Origin: Trichosphaerium sp. ATCC 40318
Lineage: Eukaryota > Discosea > Flabellinia > Trichosidae
Direction: 5' to 3'
Length of the DNA: 64,000 nt
Assembly (NCBI GenBank): GCA_038496445.1
Contig: JALMLS010000471.1
Span: 62,001 to 126,000 of the forward strand
Position numbers and translations under genes: made by a program
The notes under the pieces: model-generated
Databases searched by the model: none
Seen by the model: the letters and a program-made list of their open reading frames with translations, nothing else
Told to the model about the DNA's origin: nothing
Shown here: positions 1 to 11,900 of the stretch, one piece after another
Layout of the letters: each line of letters opens with the position of its first letter
How positions within the stretch are numbered: the first letter of the stretch is position 1

Positions 1-2
1 TT

Positions 3-259
3 GTCACTGCACTGTATTTTGATAACAGCGGCCAATTAAAATACACTTCATTATCTAATTCCATCACAATGAGATGTAGTTCCAGTGGAAGGTGTAATAC
101 GGTGTAAGTATAACGTTTTGGCATAGATTGCTAATAATTTTTAACTTTTTTTGTTTATTTCGAGTTCAAACGAGGATACCTTCTGGTTTGTTGCCATTTT
201 CTGCTCTTTTCGTTGACAACCACAAATATGGAATGAGGTTGACTGAAATAAACACGTGA
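3..259 (+). CDS. 3' end of an unknown gene (partial, cut by window start)
   Basis: The third plus-strand frame is open from the first bases of the window for about 36 codons and ends in a GTAAGT donor near position 110. A T-rich tract and an acceptor near 174 lead to a second open stretch ending in TGA at 257-259. The joined frame is in phase. The short peptide has no motif I recognise (it contains MRCSSSGRCNT and later FVDNHKYGM). The call rests only on an open frame plus a good splice donor, so it could be a chance reading. It would be the tail of a gene lying mostly to the left of the window, converging on the minus-strand bHLH gene. Confidence 0.35.
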
Positions 260-619
260 CATCCAACGAACGCAAGTGAACCTAGATATAAGGAAACTGG
301 TATTGCCGACCTACATATTGATACGCACTTTTGTTTTCAGAAATAGAAGGCGTAGAAAAGACTATTTTATTTGTGTACAAAGTATTACGCTGAGTCTTTT
401 TTTTTGTGTGAAAAAAAAACAGGTTTATTTCCAGTAGTGATACTAAACATAACCACTTGCAATCACGTGTACTTGATCTGTCGAATGAGGATTTTGTACC
501 ACTGTTGGGATACGAACGAACGAATCACCGTGCGTCATAGCACGGTTTCGAGCTTGAATTTGAGGGATAACAGGCTGTGCTACGCTACTTTTAACTAAAA
601 CTATTATTTTTATCGATGA
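260..619. other. intergenic, convergent 3' ends
   Basis: This stretch lies between the end of the partial plus-strand gene and the stop of the bHLH gene. It contains two CACGTG hexamers (about 253 and 463) and T-rich runs. The open frame at 371-598 has no protein-like composition, and I see no gene here. Confidence 0.5.
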
Positions 620-1153
620 CTAAAAAAACGTACTTGGTCGGAAACTATACTGAGTCCAAGAACCGACACGCTTTGTATCTCTTGCAACCCAACCGTTACG
701 TTGCATAGATTGTTGGTTTTTTGGAGCTGCGTATACTAGCGCTCCTGGCGGTACAGAAGGTTTAATTTGTTGTACAGGTATCATCTGTTGAGAGCTTTGA
801 TGCATCGAATGAGAAGATGTTTTGTTGCGTTCTAAGAAAAGCTGTTGCTGAAGCATAGAATTTTCATGATACGTCTTAGCGAAAAGAGCTTCTAATCGTG
901 TTATATAACGCAAAGAAGCATCTAGGACTTTCGTCCTATTCGTTGCTTTATCACGTTCGTCAGGAGGCAAAATATTAAACAGCTTATTCAATCTAAGATT
1001 GAATTCATCTCTTCTTTTCTTCTCGCAGCTATTTAATAGCTTTTGTTCTTGTACTGTTCTGTCCCGTGATACGCTCCGGTGGCGCTTAGTACCTCTTTTT
1101 TTCTTGCTTGAAGGTGCGCATTGCGCTCTAGGGTATTGTTCGGGATAGTACAT
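620..1153 (-). CDS. basic helix-loop-helix transcription factor
   Basis: An uninterrupted 177-aa frame encodes a bHLH domain at about residues 40-95. The basic region contains the core CEKKRRDEFN, which keeps the Glu that contacts CA of an E-box and the Arg associated with CACGTG-type specificity. It is followed by helix 1 (LNKLFNILPP), a charged loop (DERDKATNRT) and helix 2 (KVLDASLRYITRLEAL). A Gln-rich, heptad-like stretch after helix 2 could extend dimerisation. The N-terminus is Lys/Arg/Ser-rich and may serve as a nuclear signal; the C-terminus is low complexity. bHLH proteins bind E-boxes as dimers. CACGTG is unusually common in this window, which fits such a factor being active here, but that link is inference. 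Start chosen at the first ATG after an in-frame stop. Confidence 0.8.
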   Translation of the reverse strand: MYYPEQYPRAQCAPSSKKKRGTKRHRSVSRDRTVQEQKLLNSCEKKRRDEFNLRLNKLFNILPPDERDKATNRTKVLDASLRYITRLEALFAKTYHENSMLQQQLFLERNKTSSHSMHQSSQQMIPVQQIKPSVPPGALVYAAPKNQQSMQRNGWVARDTKRVGSWTQYSFRPSTFF

Positions 1154-1208
1154 GTGTTACACGCACGTGTGGGGACTGGTATGTTCGTTTGGGAATTCAA
1201 AAAAGGAA

Positions 1209-1520
1209 TCAGACTGCTGTTGACCAGTAGAGATTGATAGGAGTTTCGTAGTTTCGGTTTTGAATTGCTTCTTGTTGTGCTTTATTCTTATATGTGTTAG
1301 AGGAGGTATTATAAAAGAGCTGGCTGAAACTAGTATTTTCAAGACAAAATGCTTTAATTGGCGGTGTATAGAGCAGTGAGGTTGTTATTTCTGCTGGAAA
1401 CCATCTTTCCTGTTTAGAACCACGTGGAGGGAAGTCCGGAAAACGTGTTGCAATCGTTAAAATTCTAGAATAAGCTTTTCTCCCTGACTCCGAAAGTAAT
1501 GCGTTACAAAGGGAAGGCAA
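1209..1520 (-). CDS. small hypothetical ORF upstream of the bHLH gene
   Basis: A 103-aa open frame lies just upstream of the bHLH start on the same strand. Its first half has protein-like composition (for example SGRKAYSRILTIATRFPDF), but I recognise no family. The end drifts into Asn/Lys-rich text, suggesting an intron or a random extension. It may be a small gene, an upstream exon of something spliced differently, or nothing. Confidence 0.25.
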   Translation of the reverse strand: MPSLCNALLSESGRKAYSRILTIATRFPDFPPRGSKQERWFPAEITTSLLYTPPIKAFCLENTSFSQLFYNTSSNTYKNKAQQEAIQNRNYETPINLYWSTAV

Positions 1521-1695
1521 AACAAGAGTAAACTACAGAAGTGCATATCAATCTACAACTTTGCGAATTTAAAACTACTTGGCTTCAAAAACGAGTACTC
1601 AATCAGATGGATAATAAATTGTAGAGCAAGCATGAAAGGATGTAGGTTCACTTATAAGTATGATACGCTATAAACAAACAATATATTTCTTTCTT

Positions 1696-3989
1696 AGAAT
1701 AATGGTGCTGTAGGTATTACAGTGCTGTTATTGAAAGCATCATTGTTGGCGTCATTCTCAGCATGCTTTGCCACCACAAACTTTTGTACAATAAATATAA
1801 CTACTGAAGCTAATAAATACCCAGCTCTTAGTAGTCGAGGTCTTGTCAGTGTTACACCAAACACAAGAAAACCTTTTCAACATTAAAAGTTAGAATAAAA
1901 AAAGCAATAACAACTGGCCTTGCAATACGTACCTACTCGTCCAGAGTTGAGCCATGTCATAATATAGTTTCTTAAATGATTCAAGTCTTCTGCGTTCATC
2001 CTTTCTATTTGCTTTTCAGGATCTCTGCAATATGGAAAAAGACATACTATTAAAACAAACACTTAGCATTTGATCTCAAATTACACTAACACGTACAAGA
2101 TTTATCATAACTTTCTGTCTTTTCATGAATAGAACTTATTGACGCCATGACACCATACAACGCTTGAGTTACACCTGAAGCCTTGCTGAGGAATGTGTTA
2201 GCATATTAAAAAAGTACAATGGGATACGTACTACAAAACGTATAGGATTGGCAAAGCAAAAATTCCTGCGAATGCAAAAACACGCCATAATGAAGGACGA
2301 TCCTTAGGCTCCAGAATGACAACAAATTGGTAAAATGCTGATAGAAACCCCATTGTCCATAGGAAGCAAATGCCAGTAATGTACGTCTGGAACTTGCCAG
2401 TAGCATCTAAGATCTTTATCAAAATAACAATTTTATGTTTTTAAAATATCCAGATAGAAAAAAATTCGCTTACATTCTATCCTGTGACACATGCTTATGT
2501 GATTGTTTATTGCTTCTCTTATATTAAAGTGTCCTCTGAGTAGTCCTTTTTTAAAAAAAGTATTAGCTAACCTCAGTTTTAGACTCAGTAAAATAGTAAA
2601 ATTAACACCAAAAGAATGACTTGATTGTTGTTTTTTAATACACTCGTTCACTCAAAAAAGGCTCTGCTTTAACGAAAGTATACTTATGGTTGTAGTATAA
2701 TATATCTAAAACAATATCTTGGACAAACAAACGATTGTATGCTTACTACAAGCCAAAACAATTTGATATTGACAAAAAAAAATTTGCTTTTGAAAAGTAC
2801 TGTTTGTAGAAAGAGTTGTTTTTACATATACCTTTTTTATACTGCTCAATCGCAGTTTCATGCATTGTACAAAATACACCAAAATATAATGTGAGGCCAA
2901 ACGTTGCACAAAACTGTACGTAAAACCTGCAAAAAGCAATATTAAAATTCTTGGTTTCAAAATGGTCTAATTCTTGTTTCACGCACGTGATTGCTGTAAA
3001 AACAACATCGACAATCATCCAAACATTACCAACTTGTTTTGAGATGTCATTAAAAACAAATACTACTCCAACAGTAAGGAAAAGGTTTCAAAACAAAGGA
3101 AACAACTTTGAAGTTGTTCTTCGTGTTGTAGACTTTATATTATGTACCTGTCACTAAATTGGATACTACGAATACTGTGCAACATCCAAGAGGGAGTACA
3201 ATTGTTAGAATGAATACAGTCCGTGAGTACTTTACAACACACTTCATACTTTCTTTGTAATCAAAGTATATACGAACTAGATTATGTGTAAATATTTTGT
3301 TGTTTTTTCGATGCAAAAAACAAAGGTTCAACCGTGCCTGCGTGGTCCCGAATATAGTTATCTTTTCGGAATATAAAGTGCGTAAGTATGAATGATACTA
3401 CCGCCAACGAAGAAAAACAAAGCCCAGTTAGACTTAACAGGATACTATTTCCACTCAGAGTAGTCTCATACATACTACCAATAGCTGTCAGATATCTTTG
3501 CTATTTAGAGACAAACAGCTCGGAAGACGCACGTGGGAATGAGGCAAGGGTGTTTGAAAAAGGCATTGCATACAATCTGGATACTCCAACCAACTAACAC
3601 ACGGTAAGAGTTGTGACACGAGAGGCGTAAAAAACGGTTCTCTGAAAATAATTTACAAAAAGTTAAAATACGCACTTGCTGTCCATATTGTGAACAGGAA
3701 TATAGGTACAATATAAACATACTTATAAAACCAACCAGAATTACTAGTCGGAACGCCTAAAAACCGCAGTAACCACCAAAAGTATTTATTCTCCCCTATA
3801 CACTCTACACATAATAAATCTGGATCCTACAGCGTATAAATGAGTATTATAGTTCAAATGCAACAAATAAGTGAATTTATCCATTCGTACACAACCAGAA
3901 GTTACATCCAACAAGCTTTTACCCTCATCAGCTTGCAACATGGGCGTAACTGGTGCACTAACGAATCTCGTATTAACAAAAAATAACAT
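1696..3989 (-). CDS. multi-pass membrane protein, GPCR-like
   Basis: Several exons read on the minus strand join in phase. Exon 1 (from 3989) ends at TSGC before a GTACGA donor and continues with DPDLLCVECIGENKYFWW. Further exons give about seven hydrophobic segments, including YKYVYIVPIFLFTIW, SLTGLCFSSLAVVSFILTHF, VFILTIVLPLGCCTVFVV, TYITGICFLWTMGFLSAF and LLRAGYLLASVVIFIVQKF. The last exon ends near 1696 in a short Asn-rich tail. Basic loops next to the membrane segments (FRKDNY, YKESMKCVVKYSR) suggest a seven-helix receptor-like protein, but no diagnostic motif of a named family is visible, and some middle exon borders are uncertain. A polytopic transporter is the main alternative. Confidence 0.6.
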
Positions 3990-4384
3990 TGAATTCGTGC
4001 TTGAAAAACATTGAAATGTAAGGCAATCACAAGTCTCAAAATAACGCTTTCTAGCTCACTACGCAATCACAACCAGAGACAGGACCTAAGACAACCCCAA
4101 CGTAGAACAAAAAGGCTCAAGTGCAAACAAAAAAGGGACAAAAAATAAAAACCAACGCTACTTCAAAAAACCTGCCTATGGTAATCCATACAATGCCATA
4201 ACATATTCCAAGCGCTTCCACGCTCTTTTACAACTGGTTAGGCGAAATGTAATTTGTGTCAAATGACTTTGACGGTTAGTTAATTTTTACACGTTACCTA
4301 CACGTAGAACGGAGTGTATCGCCTGAACTAGAAACCAACTACGTTTTTTTTTGAGAGAATTTTTGTTTTTTATTACACAGGCAT
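3990..4384. other. intergenic, no gene seen
   Basis: This is the gap between the start of the membrane-protein gene and the stop of RPS15; both are on the minus strand, so it should hold the upstream region of the former. It is A-rich, and I see no conserved element or open frame in it. Confidence 0.5.
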
Positions 4385-5074
4385 TTACTTGAGAGGGACG
4401 AATCTGGAAGAGTGGGTAGCACCGATACCAGGGCGACCTGATGTTAAATGAGCAACAAAGAATGAAATTCAAAAAACAAAAAAAAAGGCGCTTAATTCTT
4501 CGATTTTGTGCTCGTTTGCGCGTATTAACGCCGCTGGCATGTTTTTTGCGCATATAAACGCTTTCAAACGGAAATTAGAGTTTTTTTATCGTACCATGCT
4601 TTACTGGTCTGTAGGTGATGGAGAACTCGCCGAGGTAGTGACCGACCATATCTCCCTACGATATTAATTCATAAATTATTCTCAACTCCAAACGAGCTTA
4701 CCTTTATTTCTACGGTTGTAAATGCTTTACCATTGTACACTCCGACAACAGCGCCGATCATTTCAGGCACTACAATCATGTCGCGAAGATGAGTACGAAC
4801 AGTCTCTGGTTTCTCTCCAGCGGCTGCCTTTTTCTTTGCTTTGCGTAGCTTCTTGATAAGGCTTACGTCCTTTGGGTGGAGACCGCGTTTGAGCTTCCTT
4901 CTGGCGCGAGCAGGCAACAAATCTCTCAATTCTTCATTATTGAGTTTTAACAATTTCTCGAGGTCTACTCCTCTGTAGGTAAACTTTTTGCGTGCTTTTC
5001 TCTTTCCCTGTTATATCGCTTTTAGAAAATTGAATCATCGCGTATAGTGCTATTAGTTGTACCAAATTGGACAT
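4385..5074 (-). CDS. RPS15: ribosomal protein S15 (uS19), small subunit
   Basis: Four exons join in phase: 5074-5063, 5007-4702, 4655-4595 and 4437-4385, giving a 143-aa protein, the usual eukaryotic S15 length. Exon 1 codes only MSNL. Exon 2 carries the family signature ([45 protein letters not shown]). Exon 3 gives [18 protein letters not shown] and exon 4 the conserved end [16 protein letters not shown]. uS19 sits in the head of the 40S subunit near the decoding site. The introns are 55, 46 and 157 nt, with donors GTACAA, GTAAGC and GTACGA. Because the family is so conserved, this gene fixes the splice rules used for the rest of the window. It is divergent from the ASCC2-like gene, with 147 bp between start codons. 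Confidence 0.97.
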
Positions 5075-5221
5075 CTTCTTGTGCTGGATACTCTAAACGA
5101 AAGTTGTGAGATAGAATAGCGTTGACGTGGCTTTTTTTTTGTGCCGTGGCGAAAATCTTCACTGATATTTCTACGCTAAAACGCAGACTGAAATACGCAT
5201 TGTAATCTAGTTGTCTGGGCG
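5075..5221. promoter_or_regulatory. bidirectional promoter interval, RPS15 / ASCC2-like gene
   Basis: Only 147 bp separate the two divergent start codons, so both promoters must lie here or overlap the first exons. I see no canonical TATA box or CACGTG in it. The function is inferred from gene geometry alone. Confidence 0.45.
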
Positions 5222-7512
5222 ATGTCACAAACTACGGCATCTGTACCTAAAGTGTCTCAAGATTTAGTAAAACCAAATACTTCTATTATCCCGTTTCTCG
5301 CCAAGGATAATGGTACGGTTACAGTGTGGTTACGGACCATTAAAACGGTTTAGATAATGACGAAGTACAACACATTTTGTTCAATACAGTGCTGGATCTC
5401 TTAGCACTTGACTACGATTCGTTTTGGAGCGCTATGACTTACGATAAAAATGTTGTTTTGTTTATCGACTCATACCTTCGATTTTGTTCGTTCTCACCTT
5501 CACGCGATCAAGTACCTGATGGCATCAAAGCAAAACTTCACAGGCGCGTCTTTCAATTAGTCATGCGCACAGCCACCTTAAAAGAGCGAGGAACTATGGA
5601 CGTCGCGTGGTGGAATAAGACCTGCGCTCCTTTATTCCATTTTGCGCACGTATTAGATTTAGCACGTTTATTTGGCCCGTTCAGCCCAACACTCGTTTCA
5701 AAGCTCGTAAATGTCCTTATAAAGCAAAAGCAAGGTATGAAACAATCTATTGGCGCATCTCTAGACGCTGTAGCAAAGCTACTAAGCAACTTGGCAAATA
5801 TGCTCAAAAAAGGAATCACATCGACTGCTTCAAACTTTGCGGATGGATTAGTACCTATTCTAGCGTATATACTTGATGTCTACAAAAACTTGGACACACT
5901 GCTACAGCTGGATGCTTCTCTAACGAAAGTCCTTCGTGGTACTAAGAAACCGTTCTATTGGCTCAATATGTTCTGTAAGACGGTATCAGCGTTAGTTTCT
6001 GGCTATGAAAAATTAATGAGTACACCTGCGCTATCTTCAAGCACCAGTGACGCTATGAACATGGCTGCGCGAATGACACATAATATGTTGACATTTGCGT
6101 TGAAATGTAACGTAAAAAGCGAAAAAGCATTTATTGATGGATTTACGAGTATGTTGAAGCGTGCTGATACTTCTTTTGACTCATGGATTGCGTTTGTTTC
6201 TTATGCTGTTATGGCATACCCTATAAATCTCGATGAATCAGTGGAGTCACATCCAGTGTATCCTTAACCTTTTTAATGGCGTTTTAGATAATTTGTTCAC
6301 CTTTTTTTTTCATTTGTTGATACTTGTCCTTGACGTTGTAGTAATGCGTACTTGAAGTCTAAGATGACGTCAGATGGAGGATCTATGGATCAATTTGGTG
6401 TTACAGCCGAGTTGGTTTCTCAAGTTTTGGGCGTGTTTGAGGATATGTCACAAGGCTATGCGTTTCTTCTATTGGTAGCATTTCAAAACAAACCAGAAGA
6501 TGCTGTTGGTGGCGTCCTAGAAGGAGCTTTGCCTACAGCATTAAAGGATGTGTCACGGTCCATAGGAGAGGTTGAAGCGCTACAAGTAGCAGCACAACAT
6601 TTCAGTGATCGTACGCACTTTATTTGTTGTTTAGTGTTTTAATGTGCTTTTAGGCAAGCCTAAGAAGGTTAGAGTATCTAAAGCTAGTTCTAGTAATGTA
6701 TGGAGTGGAAAGAAACCTGTAGAGAGGTACGCGTAGCTGGGTTAATTAAGTGAATGTTCTGGCTGACTTATTCTTTTTTTTAGCACATCCCAAATTCTAA
6801 ACCAGAGCCAAGACGTTTCTGACCTTACTGTGCGTGCTTATGAAGCTCAAATCAAGCGTGAAGAAGAAGAGGAAGAAGAACGTGAACGAACGGGTAATGT
6901 TATCAATTTTGATCAATATGACGATGAGTACGATGACTCTTATGATGCTTATCAGGTAAGAATGCTTTTTCAACTTAGTGGATTTTTTTCGTTAATTGTC
7001 AACTTACATACTTTTAGGCGTTTGCATTACGTGATAGCGGGTACTTGGAAGACGATCAAGATCCTTCAACACGTCAACAAGAGAAAATAAGCGACCTGGT
7101 CGCCAATGCTAAAAAACTTGCGGAGAAAAAATCAAACCAACCAAAATCTACTGCTGCGAGAAATGACAATAAAAAGACGAGTAACAACGATAAGGGTCGA
7201 TCGAATAATCAAAAAGGAGGGTCTTCTTCTTCTTCAAGGGGAAGAGGACGTGGACGAGGTCAGAGAGGACGTGGCAGAGGTAGAGGAAGTTATAATAACA
7301 CTGGAAGCAAATCCGAGTTTTCTGGTGTTGGTCGTGGGTCTGGTTCACCTAGCACTTCAACTACTAGTTCTGATAGAGGAGGTTTTGATTCTGGAAGAGG
7401 TCGTGGTACAAGTGGAAGAGGTGGTAACCGTGCTGGTTATTACAAAGCAAAGAAGCATCACGCGAAAAATAACAGACTTAAGAAACAGCAGAAAATGTCT
7501 GGACTCAAATAA
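5222..7512 (+). CDS. ASCC2: ASCC2-like protein: N-terminal ASCC2 fold, CUE domain and an RG-rich tail
   Basis: Six exons (5222-5312, 5354-6255, 6364-6610, 6654-6726, 6784-6955, 7018-7512) keep phase throughout and code about 659 aa. Residues 35-160 resemble the ASCC2 N-terminal region (LDYDSFWSAM, FIDSYLRF, KLHRRVFQLVMRTATLKE). Residues about 340-390 match a CUE domain (VSQVLGVFEDMSQGYAFL, then EGALPTALKDVSRS). An acidic FDQYDDEYDDSYDAY motif follows, as in known ASCC2 proteins. In known systems ASCC2 binds K63-linked ubiquitin through CUE and works with the helicase ASCC3 in alkylation repair and in splitting collided ribosomes. The C-terminal ~110 residues are rich in RG repeats and Lys, suggesting RNA or ribosome contact; this is inference. 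The first intron is only 41 nt. Confidence 0.85.
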
Positions 7513-7903
7513 AGTATCAAATGTTGTTTCTTTATCTTCATATCAATTTTATTTTTTGATATTTTTATAGTCTTGTTTTATTCTTATGGTTTAGACCGAC
7601 AATATCTTTAAATCATTTGTACAGTATCGCTTATATAATACAAAGAACCTGCTAAATAATAACCCAATTGCAAGTACTCACGAGTAAGGTACAGAATAAA
7701 CTCCAATCATCATAAAATTCGTAGACAGCGAAAAAGTCAAATACAGTCTTTCGATTCAACTCACTATGAACCTTATTTATCACTGGTTTCTGCTGTTATC
7801 ATCACAAAATATTGCTGTTCTTTTTCGTCAATTATTTTTTTTTGTGTAGAAACTGATTCAGTTGGTATAGCAGGTATATAAATTTACTTTATTTTTGAAC
7901 TTG
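7513..7903. other. intergenic, convergent 3' ends, no gene seen
   Basis: This lies between the ASCC2-like stop and the stop of the minus-strand F-box gene. It is T-rich, with no credible open frame. Confidence 0.5.
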
Positions 7904-8586
7904 TCAGTAGTATCTTTTGTTCATTATAACTTTCTTTTTTGATGGTACTATCAACCCTCTTAGTGTTCCATCCCCAGGTTCCAACACAGATTTATATATC
8001 ACGTGCTTATTACATTTACTAAACGGATTTTCTTCCGTCTCAGCTTGGCTTGAACTGACTTTATCACTGAACCTGAACTCATCCTGTCTTATTTGCTTCA
8101 CATGTGCTCGCACAACCCACTTCTTCTTTTTCTTTGACAATCTCCATGTTCCTATTTTTTTGATTGATCAGTAACACCCTTGACAAAGACCTGGATCTGG
8201 TGCGTACCTCTTGTGGTTGTAGAACGACGGCAGGTGTAATTTTCATACTCAAAGGTTCCGTCAAGTTGAAGAGTTATGTGGAAAGTTTCGTTTGGTTTTT
8301 CTGGTGAAATACGAGATTCATCTTTTGATGGGATATTTATCTCCGTGAGGAAGTGAATAGGCTCTGAGGTGTTTTTATGACAGAACATAGAAGCATAGTG
8401 CACGTAAGAGCGAAACCAACTCTTCGGTGTCGTGTTTAGCATAATAGGCCATAATTTTAATACTTTACGCATATCATTGCTTGTAGCAACTGTATTCCAT
8501 TGTTTATTGACAACCGAAGCTGTTTGAAGGTGTTTTGGTTCTAAACAAATGAAAACTGATATCAGACTGTCGTGATCAAGTGCCAT
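7904..8586 (-). CDS. F-box protein
   Basis: Two exons, split by an intron with a GTACGC donor near 8208 and an acceptor near 8147, encode about 210 aa. Residues 3-40 form an F-box (DHDSLISVFICLEPKHLQTA, then VNKQWNTVATSND), which in the family binds Skp1 and recruits substrates to SCF ubiquitin ligase. The rest is rich in beta-strand-like alternation (ETFHITLQLDGTFEYENYTC) and ends in a basic region (LSKKKKKWVVRAHV, PSKKKVIMNKRYY). No WD40 or LRR is visible. A similar beta-rich middle follows the F-box in the F-box-Hint gene at 27.7-29.1 kb, suggesting a shared family plan. The substrate is unknown. Confidence 0.7.
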
Positions 8587-8908
8587 GGTGTAACAGTCGT
8601 AAATTACAAAGAGTTGACTCTGTTTATAAACGGTCTTTGTGTTTATGGTTAAACTATTTTCTCTGAAGGACCTTGTAAAAGGAAGTTGTAGCTTCTCTAA
8701 AAGGCGGTCAAGATCACTTCCTTACACTTGCTTGAAGTGTCAGTCTTAGTGCAACTCCGATGTGGAGCATAGTGGTTATCCTAAAGATGAAAAGTAGTGA
8801 GGAGAAGGCTACGAAACTCGCACGTGATTTCAATGTTCAAACTTAAAAAAAATCTGGATAAATAATTATAATTTATGAACCAAAATGAGGGGTGCGTTTT
8901 AATCGTTT
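8587..8908. other. intergenic, no gene seen
   Basis: This is the upstream region of the F-box gene and the 3' flank of the helicase gene. One CACGTG lies at about 8821. I see no other structure. Confidence 0.5.
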
Positions 8909-11900
8909 TCACATTAAGTTAGATCCAGCACGTTCAAGTAAATTTTGTGCTTTACGCTTCCTTGGGCTGTTATCATTTACCACAATAGTACTTGCGGAAT
9001 TACTTCTAACAAGCATAGGCCTCTTTTTCCTTCTTTTAATCTTAATCGCTTTTCTCTTTCTTTTTTTTGGTTTTTCTGCTTCGCTATTGTCCTCATCCTT
9101 GTCCTCATCCTCGTCCTCTTCTTTTTCGTTTTCATTGCTATCAATGTCCATCTCTGATGATCCTTCAGTTTTTCCATTACGTTTTATAATTATGGTATCA
9201 CCTATTGAAGAGAGTGAGTTACAAAAACTAAGTTGAAAGATTTTTTTGTGATGTAAATACTTACTTTCTTTGAGAAGCTCTTCATAGTTATCATACTCTA
9301 CACTATCACTGATAATAAATCTCACAACGGATACATTATCATTCTGTCCCATACGATACTAAAAGAGGTATGACATTAGTGAGGTGTCTGCGTTGTTATT
9401 CCAGGAACAAATGTTTTTTTTGATTGTTTTGAAAGTGGTGTAAGAGTCACGTACAGCTCTTCCGATTGCTTGTTGTTCAACGGCTTTAATCTCGCTCAGT
9501 GTACCAAAAACAGCGTCTATGAATATAACATATTTTGCAGACATGAGATTTGTTCCAGAAGCTGATTTTTCAAGGCTAAGTAGAATAACCTTTACGTCTG
9601 AATCTTTTTTCTTAAAAGCATCGATTGCCTTATTGCGGGAAATTACAGTACTAGAAAAAAATAGAAAGTTAACTAGACAAGCAACAAAAAGAAGAAATCC
9701 AAAACCAAAAAAAAAACACGTGTTGAGAAGAAATAGTCCAAAAATAGAACAAACTATCTTTTTTGGATTTTTTGTGGATGAACACGTGAAAGTATCAAAC
9801 AAAACAGGACAAAAGTCAACTATCTTTGAGGTTGAGGTATGAAAAACATTGTCTACTCTTTTAATCATGCCAACATTGGAGTATAAGCATCCCCGAAATC
9901 AAAAAAAAAAAGAAGATTCATTTTTATTTACGACTAAAAGAAACCAGACTTACCCAGAAACCATTGTACTTCTAATACCATAAGAATTTAGAATCTTTTT
10001 AAATCTTAGCAATACATCTGTCCACTGTGTGTAAAAAAATTATTAGCTTGACACGTGTTGATTAATTTTGAAAATGACAGGCTGGAGGGTATACCTGGGA
10101 GAATATTATAACACGCTCTGAAGGCTGCTTTATCCACAAATCTTGTAAAAATCCAATCATTGATCCTGACATGATATTTATTAGTAAGTGCAAATACTAT
10201 GCAACGAAGGAGAAAGAAATCAGGCTGACAATTGAAATAGGAATGGAAAACTGGCAACAAGATGTTGAAGAGAAAAAACCCAATTGGGTACGGAGACTAG
10301 TGAAAGAGATGGTTGAACTTTTGGTAAACGCACCAATCTTTGTGCCGTAACACAACTTTAATTCCTCTTTATTCAAGTCATGGTAATGTTCTGGTTGTAT
10401 ACCATTCTCCATTTGATTATGCTCTTCACTGAGAACGGTTCCCACTCTATTAAGTTAAAAATCTTTTTTTGATGATTGAAGACTGTACCTCCTGCGTAGA
10501 ACACCCTTAGTCCCTGTTGTGGCCATCCTGCGTTTCTTTAGTATATCTCTCATCTTATCTTCACTGATGAGTGGTATGTCATCTTTTGGGACACATTTAT
10601 AACCAGGTATGATGGCTTTTGTCTGTTAAACTTTTTTTTAGTTTTTTTGAAATAGTTTTTTTTGGTAACTAGTAAAGTCTTTAGTACCTTTAGGAATTCC
10701 ATGTCTATTTCGTGAGATAAATAGTTCTTTAACCATTCTCTACTTTCCTTAAGCTCATTTTGCCACGGGGGTATATCTGCCTGACAGTTGGTGATTGTTC
10801 TTTGAAGTGAAGTTATTCTCCAATTAGATAAATTCATAGTAGGATCATTTAGAGTATTGTTTGCATGTGCTATTCTCCTTTGAGCACCCGCTATATAATC
10901 TTCTAGTCTGCTTATGTTTGACTAATAAAAAAGATTATTTTCATAAATAAATAGGTTATTGGGGTGTACAGTGTAATGATCAACTTTTCTTTGTTTGATG
11001 TTTAAAATTGAATTTAATCCTTCCCTATTCATAGTACACATTTCGCGTTTAGACTCTACAAGAGTCGATTAAAGACTATAAACTACAATAATTTACGCTT
11101 CAGTGGTTTTTTTTTCAAATCACGTGCGCACTGGCTGAAAATGGAATGCAAAGATTTCAAGCTGGCTTTGAAATAAAAAAAAAACCCAACAATTGGCGCC
11201 ATGTCATTGTATTGGTCATTAAAGAAAGTCGCTATTTTGCCTTGCTTGGCAACGTACTAGAATTTGTAGTTGGTTCTGAATAGTATAGTCTTTCAATTGG
11301 ATGGAATGTGAGTAAGTCAACTATTTCTGAGTACTCTGGAATATCCAGTTCATTTTTTGCGCTTTGCTTTGTGTTACGCCTAAAGAAACACCCACAAGTA
11401 AGTCACTGGAATAGAATAGTACTCATAATTGAACTTACCAGTAAAGATTAGATATGAGTAAGTCAGCAACAACCCAGCTAAAGTATGTTAAGTGACAAAG
11501 TTGACGAAACTGGAGGCAAAGATAAAAAAAAAAGACTCACTTGTAATAGGCTTCATCAATTGCTGATGACTTTGTCCCGCTCAAATAGATTTTGAACTCT
11601 GGGTCAGACGATTCAGCTCTCAGGAATCTCATTATACCACTGACAGTCAGCCTAAGTGAACAAGTCAGTAAAATTGTCATCAACATCAAAAAAAAGAGAA
11701 TTTTTTTGTTAAGTTAACTTACCAGTTTGGAAAAGGTGTTCCGCTAACTATCCATCTTGCTCTTCCTTCGAATGAACATAGCTCTTCAGGATAAAAATGT
11801 GTTTTTTTCTCACAAAGGACTTCATGTCCTTCATCAAGTATGATACGATGCCAATAAAAATTATTCAAAACAAATGGGAAACAACCTCCTTTATCCTCAC

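Noticed and set aside
371-598. 75-codon plus-strand ORF
   Set aside because: Composition is random-looking, it overlaps homopolymer runs, and no splice or motif supports it.
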